Shown in pieces: positions 58,854 through 64,000 of a DNA stretch of 64,000 bases. The translations under genes were made by a program, and so were the position numbers. Origin of the DNA: Ganoderma boninense (lineage: Eukaryota; Basidiomycota; Agaricomycetes; Polyporales; Polyporaceae); contig CM035313.1 of the NCBI GenBank assembly GCA_002900995.3, positions 2,356,001 through 2,420,000 on the forward strand, read 5' to 3'. Below the pieces are notes generated by a model. The model was given only the letters and a program-made list of their open reading frames with translations. It made no database searches and was not told the DNA's origin. Each line of letters starts with the position of its first letter. Position 1 is the stretch's first letter.

Positions 58854-61800
58854 ATGGCCACTGTCGCAGGCCGCAAAAAGTCTATGGTCGCGTCACTCCC
58901 TCCCGCAATCGACTCCCCCATCGCCAATAATACCCTCCTCAACAAGGCCGCCTCCCAGTCCACATCCCTCTACCAGCAATGCTCGTCCCTACGCACTCGT
59001 CTAATGCATCTCCAGGACTTCTCAGACTGGTTCTCCGTCGCCGCCCAGCCTGACTCTGCAAGGCGCTCCACCGACCCCGTAACTCAACTATGGGACGTCT
59101 TCGCCCTCGGTGTCCCTCTGTGCTACCTCTTCAACCTTCTCCCCTTGTCCGCTTCCTCCCCCATCGCCGTAGAAACCGATGTCCTCTCCTTTGATCCCAC
59201 CAACGAGCGTACCAAGAAGCACGCAATCGCTCTTTTCGCAATGAATGTCAAGCAAGTCCCCGGCTGCGAAGGATTCACCGTCAGAGACCTTTGGGATCGT
59301 AACTCTACAGACGGCTTCGTCAAGGTGCGTAACACGCCCTCAACAACCTCTCTCTTTCCTGATGGATCGCTCTGTTAAGGTCGTCAGCAACGTGATCAAC
59401 CTTGTACAACAGCTGCCGGAAGATCTCTTCCTCGAGTCTGCTCCTTCGTCTCCCGCGATTGCGTCTGCTCTCGCCTCTACAGAGTCGCTCACCTCTGACA
59501 ACTCCCTTGCCGCAACCGCGGTAGAGCCCGGCGGTGCCCGCGCCAACATCATTAAGGAGCTCGTGGATACGGAGCGGAAGTATGTGCAAGACCTGGAAGT
59601 CATGCAGGTGCGTGGCCTTGATGTTTCAATGCGCCGTTGGGTGCTGACAGTAATGCTTGCTGTCTTAGAAATACTGCGACGAGGCTGTGTCCTACCTAGA
59701 TCGGGACACGCTTCATCTGCTCTTCCCCGGGCTCAACAAGCTCTTGAACTTCCAGCGCAGGTTCCTCATCAAGGTGGAGAGTATTGCCGAGCTGCCTTGG
59801 CACGACCAGCGGTGGGGCCTCCCATTCACCGAGAATGTGAGTCGATATCCATGTCCCTGGGCTGCGAGCGTGGACTGAATGCGGCATTGCCATTGTGCTT
59901 CCAACCCGTGCTTAAACGCGCTATTGTATTCTGCGGACTATCGGACACCTCGATGCGGAACAATAGGAGGAAGAATTTGCCGTGTACGAACCCTACTGCG
60001 CCAACTACACCATGGCGTCCGAGATCATGCTCCAAGAAGAGCACAACCTCACGGTGCGTCTTGTTTTCGGTTTCGGTGGGCTGCCCTGGCCGGGGCGACC
60101 GCGTCACCTTGGTTGCGTACAGGTGTTTACCCGGCGATCTGGATAGGCGCTTAATCATATCATCAATGTGAAAGGCGAACTGCCCGCCTTCCTAATCAAG
60201 CCTGTCCAGCGCATTTGCAAATATCCGCTCCTTCTCGAGGTAAGCCTCCCCATCCTCATCAGTCCTTGACATGCTCACATGTTCTTCCTGATAGTCGCTC
60301 CTCAAAGCCGTCAACAACACTGACTATCCTTGGGTCGATGAGCTCAAGGCTGGCGTCGGCTCTGCTAAACGTATCACCGACAAGATCAACGAGGCCCAGC
60401 GGCGCGCGGAGAATGACGCAACTGTCAAGAACCTCGAGGGTCGCGTCGAGGACTGGAAGGGCCACCACATTTCCAACTTCGGCGCCCTCCTCCTCGACGA
60501 CATCTTCAGCGTCACCAAATCCGAGGTTGACCGCGAGTACCATGTCTTCCTGTTTGAGAAGATCATCCTTTGCTGCAAGGAGTACATCCCTCAACCCGGC
60601 AACGGAAAGAAGGTGGGAAAGAGCAACTCTATCCTCAAGAAACCAGCTTCTCCATCAACCACTCTCGGCCTTCCCGGAGCCGGTCCGTCAAGCAAGAAGA
60701 AGAGCACCCCCCTTCTTCTCAAGGGACGTATCTTCCTCAACAACGTCACCCAGGCCGTCCCGAAGGTTTCACAAGGTTAGTCATATCGTGATCGAGGGGC
60801 GGGCATGCGCTAAGTTCGTCTTCTGCGGAGCAGGGCAATATTCGCTTGCGGTGTGGTGGCGTGGTGACGATGACCTCGAGTTCTTCACCCTCCGCTGCCG
60901 CAACGAGGAGCAGCTCAAGCTTTGGGAGAACCAACTCAACCGTCTCATCAAGGAGACTGCGAACCGGAGGTCATCGGGCCGCGATGTCTCCCGCCTTGCC
61001 CAGGTAGCCAACAGCACAAGCCCATCCCCGCAGGTTCGTTCGGCGCACTCATCTTACGCACATGATTCGCGGAGCTCTACGTTCTCGAATGGCTCCTCCG
61101 GCTATCCCTCTGGCGTACCGCACACCGCCTCCATCAACGGTCGCATGCGTCACCCTTATGCGAGCGATGAGCATGCCGTCCCACTGTCTTCGCACCCTTA
61201 CGCGAGCGGTTATGCGCACGGTCCTCAAGGCTATCCTTCGCACGACGGCTTCGACATGGACCAGGACGACGAGTATGAGGACTACCCGCTCGCGAGCGCC
61301 GGTTCAGCATCGGGTCGCGGCACGCCCATGGGCCACCCTAGACGTCCAGATTACCCATACCCGCACAGCGCGCGCCATAGTGGGCACGCCGTATCGCCCA
61401 CACTCTCTGGTGGTATTGGCGGGTTTCAACAGATGCCCGCCTCCGCGCGCCCCATAATGTCCCGAAACACCGGAAGTCACGCCTCTGACGCCAGCTTCGG
61501 CGTAAATGGCCCTCGTCCCCCCCTCCGCAGCCAGTTCAGCTCAACGCGACTGCGCTCGACCTACGATGGCCCGGAGTCGCGCGGTGCGAGTCCTATGCCG
61601 ACACCTACTTCGCATCAACCGATGCGCTCTCGGAGTGCGAGCCAACCACAAGCATACAACCCGCCACAACAAGTGCCCCCGCCGCTTCCCACGTCGAACC
61701 GGGCAGAGTGGTCGCAGGGCCCGCTGTCGTCAAGCAAGCGTGGGAGCGGCTCGAGCCAGTCGACCGACAGTGCTGACTATTCGCCGCACACGAGCAGCTC

Positions 61801-62185
61801 GCCGATCACTCCATACGGCTCCAGCGAGTCGTCGTTGGCGGGCATGGGCGTGGCCACCGGGCGCTCGATGCGGGGACACATCGACCAGTTGCCGCCGCAG
61901 CCCCTCAAGGAGGAGCTCCGGCTGTCGCCACCGGTGAAGATCAAGGTGCACTTCCACGAAGACATCTTTGTGATCCAGGTGCCGCGTTCGACCGAGTACT
62001 CCGAGCTCGTCGACAAGGTTGGGAAGAAGATTCGGCTGTGCGGGCCCCGGCGAGACGACGGCCCTCTCCGCGTGAAGTACAAGGACGAGGACGGGGACTT
62101 GGTGTCGTTGGGGTCGACGGAGGACGTGCAGATGGCGTTCGAGTCGTTCCGGCCCGGCAACCAGGTTACGCTCTTTGTGCAATGA
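58854..62185 (+). CDS. CDC24: CDC24-type Rho guanine nucleotide exchange factor
   Basis: Activates Cdc42 at sites of polarised growth, working with a Bem1-type scaffold and a PAK kinase. Seven exons: 58854-59324, 59380-59607, 59669-59836, 59967-60053, 60147-60239, 60295-60775 and 60834-62185, totalling 959 residues. A CDC24 calponin-like region covers about 40-155 (YQQCSSLRTRLMHLQDFSDW, VTQLWDVFALGVPLCYLFN). The DH domain runs about 210-380 (IIKELVDTERKYVQDLEVMQ; ELPAFLIKPVQRICKYPLLL). The PH domain runs about 390-540 (HISNFGALLLDDIF, YHVFLFEKIILCCKEY, VWWRGDDDLEFFTLRC). A long Ser/Pro-rich region follows, then a C-terminal PB1 domain from about 871 (KIKVHFHEDIFVIQVP, VKYKDEDGDLVSLGS) that should bind the Bem1 PB1. 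The acceptor of the fourth intron (60054-60146) was chosen at GGATAG because an earlier one would leave an in-frame stop. Confidence 0.94.
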
Positions 62186-62701
62186 GTTTGTCCCGTCGTC
62201 GTTTGGCTTCCCCCTCCCCCGTCCTGCGTCACATCAACCTCACCTCTCTGCATGTCGCTCCGCATCATCTCCTGCTAACCGTGCCTGCCCGCTGCAGCCA
62301 CTCTCACCCGCCCTCTCCCACCATCGCTATCCTATGACGCCCGACATTACATATCCTTATATCTGGGGACCTGCACCATATGCACACATTCGTTTTTAGT
62401 CTCTGCCTTCTCCTATTCGCTCATCTGACCTCCCTCTCGCCGCCTCTGTCTCACGACCTGTACGATCTTTCCAAGTGATTTGCCTTATCCGCGTCTCTCT
62501 TCACGTTCGCCTTTACATTAGTGCATCTCGATGCCCGTTGTTCGCGCACGTGCATTGTTCATATTTGACCGCCTGTCGATGACACCCGCTGCATCCTGCA
62601 TCTCTCGCATCTCATCTCGGTTCTGGACGCGTTCTCCCCCTCTCTCTGTATCAGTGTCTGGAGCTGTAGCACCGTCCGTTCACGCTCCTTCTGCCCTTCT
62701 T

Positions 62702-62720
62702 TTCTCTCTCTCTCTCTCTC
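62702..62720. repeat. (TC)n microsatellite
   Basis: Nine uninterrupted TC units in a pyrimidine-rich stretch. Confidence 0.8.
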
Positions 62721-62786
62721 GCCGCGGGTCCCCGCCCCACTCTCCGTCACCCCATCATGTCGGGCGATCCGCCATCCTCCTCCTCT

Positions 62787-62813
62787 ACCACCACCACCAC
62801 CACCACCACCACC
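62787..62813. repeat. (ACC)9 microsatellite
   Basis: Nine perfect ACC units, ending before ATCC. Confidence 0.8.
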
Positions 62814-63638
62814 ATCCACCAGCCACGACCAACGCCCCAGGCTCCACCCCTGGGCCCCTCGATGTCCATTCATTGTCAATAATGTGTCAACCTTTCGCCA
62901 ACGCCACGCCCTCGTACCACCGTCCCCTGCCGTCTCGCCCCCCTGCGTGGTTGGTCTCCCCCGAAGAATAATTTGATCTGCGGAGCGTGCACCGCGGGCA
63001 GGCGCGGCACTGGCAGGGGCGTGGGATGTCCAGCTGTCCACTGTTCAGTCATGTCAGTCCTCCCTTTGCTACCCCCGGCTCGCCGATGTCTCGTGTTGTG
63101 CAGCAGGCTACTATGTGTATCATCTACTAGAGTCGATCGTTTGCTTAGGCTGGCCTTCACGGAATTCGAATACATACATTATTTTATTGAATCTACCCAT
63201 TTATCTCAACCTCCGTGCGGTTTTGTGTGGGGTGATGGTTTGTTGGGTGGTGGACTCGTTCGATGCACGCGCGTTTGCTCTCTGGCGTTCGCACATGCAT
63301 GGAGCGCGGTAGAGCTTATTGTCCACATGCAGGGAAGCCCAAAGAGACCGTACGTTTTCTAATATTGGTGTCCAGCGAAGCACATTGCCTGGGTGTAGCA
63401 TTTACCGGCAGGCTAGTGTGAAGCACCCGCACAAGGTTCATAAATAAGAGTCCAAACCAGTCGTTCCCTGTGGCTCGGCGCTAGCGCAATGCTTGTGGTT
63501 TAAACAAGACGTCGCAGTGAACCATATCAAGCATCCGCGGCCCACCCCCACGCCAAATAGCATCTACCAAAATGCTCCACACAAACCTCCCTCGACCGCA
63601 CCCAGCGTCCCGAACACGTTTCGCGCGTAACGTAAACC

Positions 63639-64000
63639 CTATACAGTCGCCTTCCCAGCCCCCCCGCTCCGTTCGACCTCGAAGAACCCCTCCGCGAGCT
63701 TCGCGACGTCCCCGCCCAGGCCTTTTGCCTTCGCGATGATCTCCGCAACGACGTCCGCAGGCAGCCCGTCCGCAGTGCGCGCGTAGATGTCGAGCCCCGC
63801 GGGCGTGAACAGCGTCTTCTCGAAGTACGTTACCGCCCACGCCGCGGCGCTGCCCGGCGACGGGTCCGCGCTGCACCCCAGGAGCTGCCAGCGCGAGGAG
63901 GCGATCACTAGCCAGCCCTTGCCGCGCCACTTGTATCGTGTCTGGGCAGGCTTCGGCGGGCTCGCGGTGGAGTCTGAGGCATTGGGAGAGTCGGAACTTG
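63639..64000 (-). CDS. Conserved protein of unknown function, 3' part
   Basis: The minus-strand frame is open from the window edge to the stop at 63641-63639, about 120 codons, with the 5' end outside the window. I do not recognise a named family with certainty. The sequence looks genuine: TRYKWRGKGWLVIASSRWQL is Trp-rich and strand-like, followed by WAVTYFEKTLFTPAGLDIYAR and a helical end (PADVVAEIIAKAKGLGGDVAKLAEGFF). The alternation of aromatic strands with a final helix suggests a small beta-barrel, possibly lipocalin/calycin-like, as reported for many uncharacterised Agaricomycete proteins. That reading is inference. No signal peptide can be judged without the start. Confidence 0.65.
   Translation of the reverse strand, partial: SSDSPNASDSTASPPKPAQTRYKWRGKGWLVIASSRWQLLGCSADPSPGSAAAWAVTYFEKTLFTPAGLDIYARTADGLPADVVAEIIAKAKGLGGDVAKLAEGFFEVERSGGAGKATV

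Larger units (their letters stand above)
62186..63638. other. Intergenic between convergent CDC24 and the last gene
   Basis: About 1.45 kb of 3' flanks containing the two microsatellites listed separately. Pyrimidine-rich on the plus strand near 62600-62720. No gene recognised. Confidence 0.5.

Noticed and set aside
60120..60146. In-frame TAG in the CDC24 RhoGEF region suggesting a pseudogene
   Set aside because: Using the acceptor at 60145-60146 places the stop inside the intron and restores the expected DH-domain sequence.

Overview
This window is nuclear DNA from a filamentous basidiomycete, most likely an Agaricomycete. The genes are cut by many short introns (about 45-100 nt, GT-AG with a few GC-AG), lie on both strands without operons, and encode typical fungal proteins. 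Exon chains were rebuilt by hand. Each reconstructed gene closes to a multiple of three, although a few junctions remain uncertain.

Layout, left to right. 1-2700: 3' part of a Kap123/importin-4 gene. 3.9-4.7 kb: a phi-like glutathione transferase. 5.7-10.2 kb: SMC3, the cohesin ATPase, in 16 exons, with two ACGCGT (MCB) boxes upstream. 11.0-14.8 kb: two tandem minus-strand F-box paralogues, with a decayed third copy at 19.2-19.5 kb. 15.8-18.3 kb: a 14-exon cytochrome P450 (minus). 19.9-22.4 kb: a TAPT1/Emp65-type membrane protein. 23.0-24.9 kb: a disordered protein of unknown function (minus).

26.4-35.2 kb holds a full-length non-LTR (LINE) retrotransposon of about 8.75 kb. It has a 26-A tail and a perfect 22-bp target-site duplication. 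ORF1 carries CCHC knuckles. ORF2 carries APE endonuclease, reverse transcriptase and RNase H domains. The only break seen is a one-base frameshift in a C8 run near the start of ORF1.

36.0-36.7 kb: a small SUR7/PalI-type four-pass protein. 37.2-39.6 kb: ER Hsp70 BiP/Kar2 (minus) ending in HTEL, with a TGACGTGG element upstream. 40.8-42.0 kb: a secreted protein with a CBM19-like cysteine module (minus). 44.3-46.5 kb: the bifunctional thiamine enzyme THI6. 46.7-48.1 kb: a phytanoyl-CoA dioxygenase-family enzyme (minus) with 10-, 14- and 19-nt exons. 49.0-51.9 kb: a Rap1-like telomere protein (minus) with a BRCT domain and, unexpectedly, three tandem Myb-like repeats that share an intron position.

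52.8-53.5 kb: a 714-bp near-perfect inverted repeat. 55.36-55.45 kb: a 35-bp-stem hairpin, within a gene-poor stretch of more than 5 kb. 58.9-62.2 kb: a CDC24-type Rho GEF (CH, DH, PH, PB1). 63.6-64.0 kb: the 3' end of a conserved protein of unknown function (minus).

The genes form no single pathway. They are housekeeping functions (nuclear import, cohesion, ER folding, thiamine, polarity, telomere) interspersed with accessory genes (F-box pair, P450, GST, secreted CBM protein) and repeats. The observations most worth following are the triplicated Rap1 Myb unit, the young LINE copy and the large inverted repeat.
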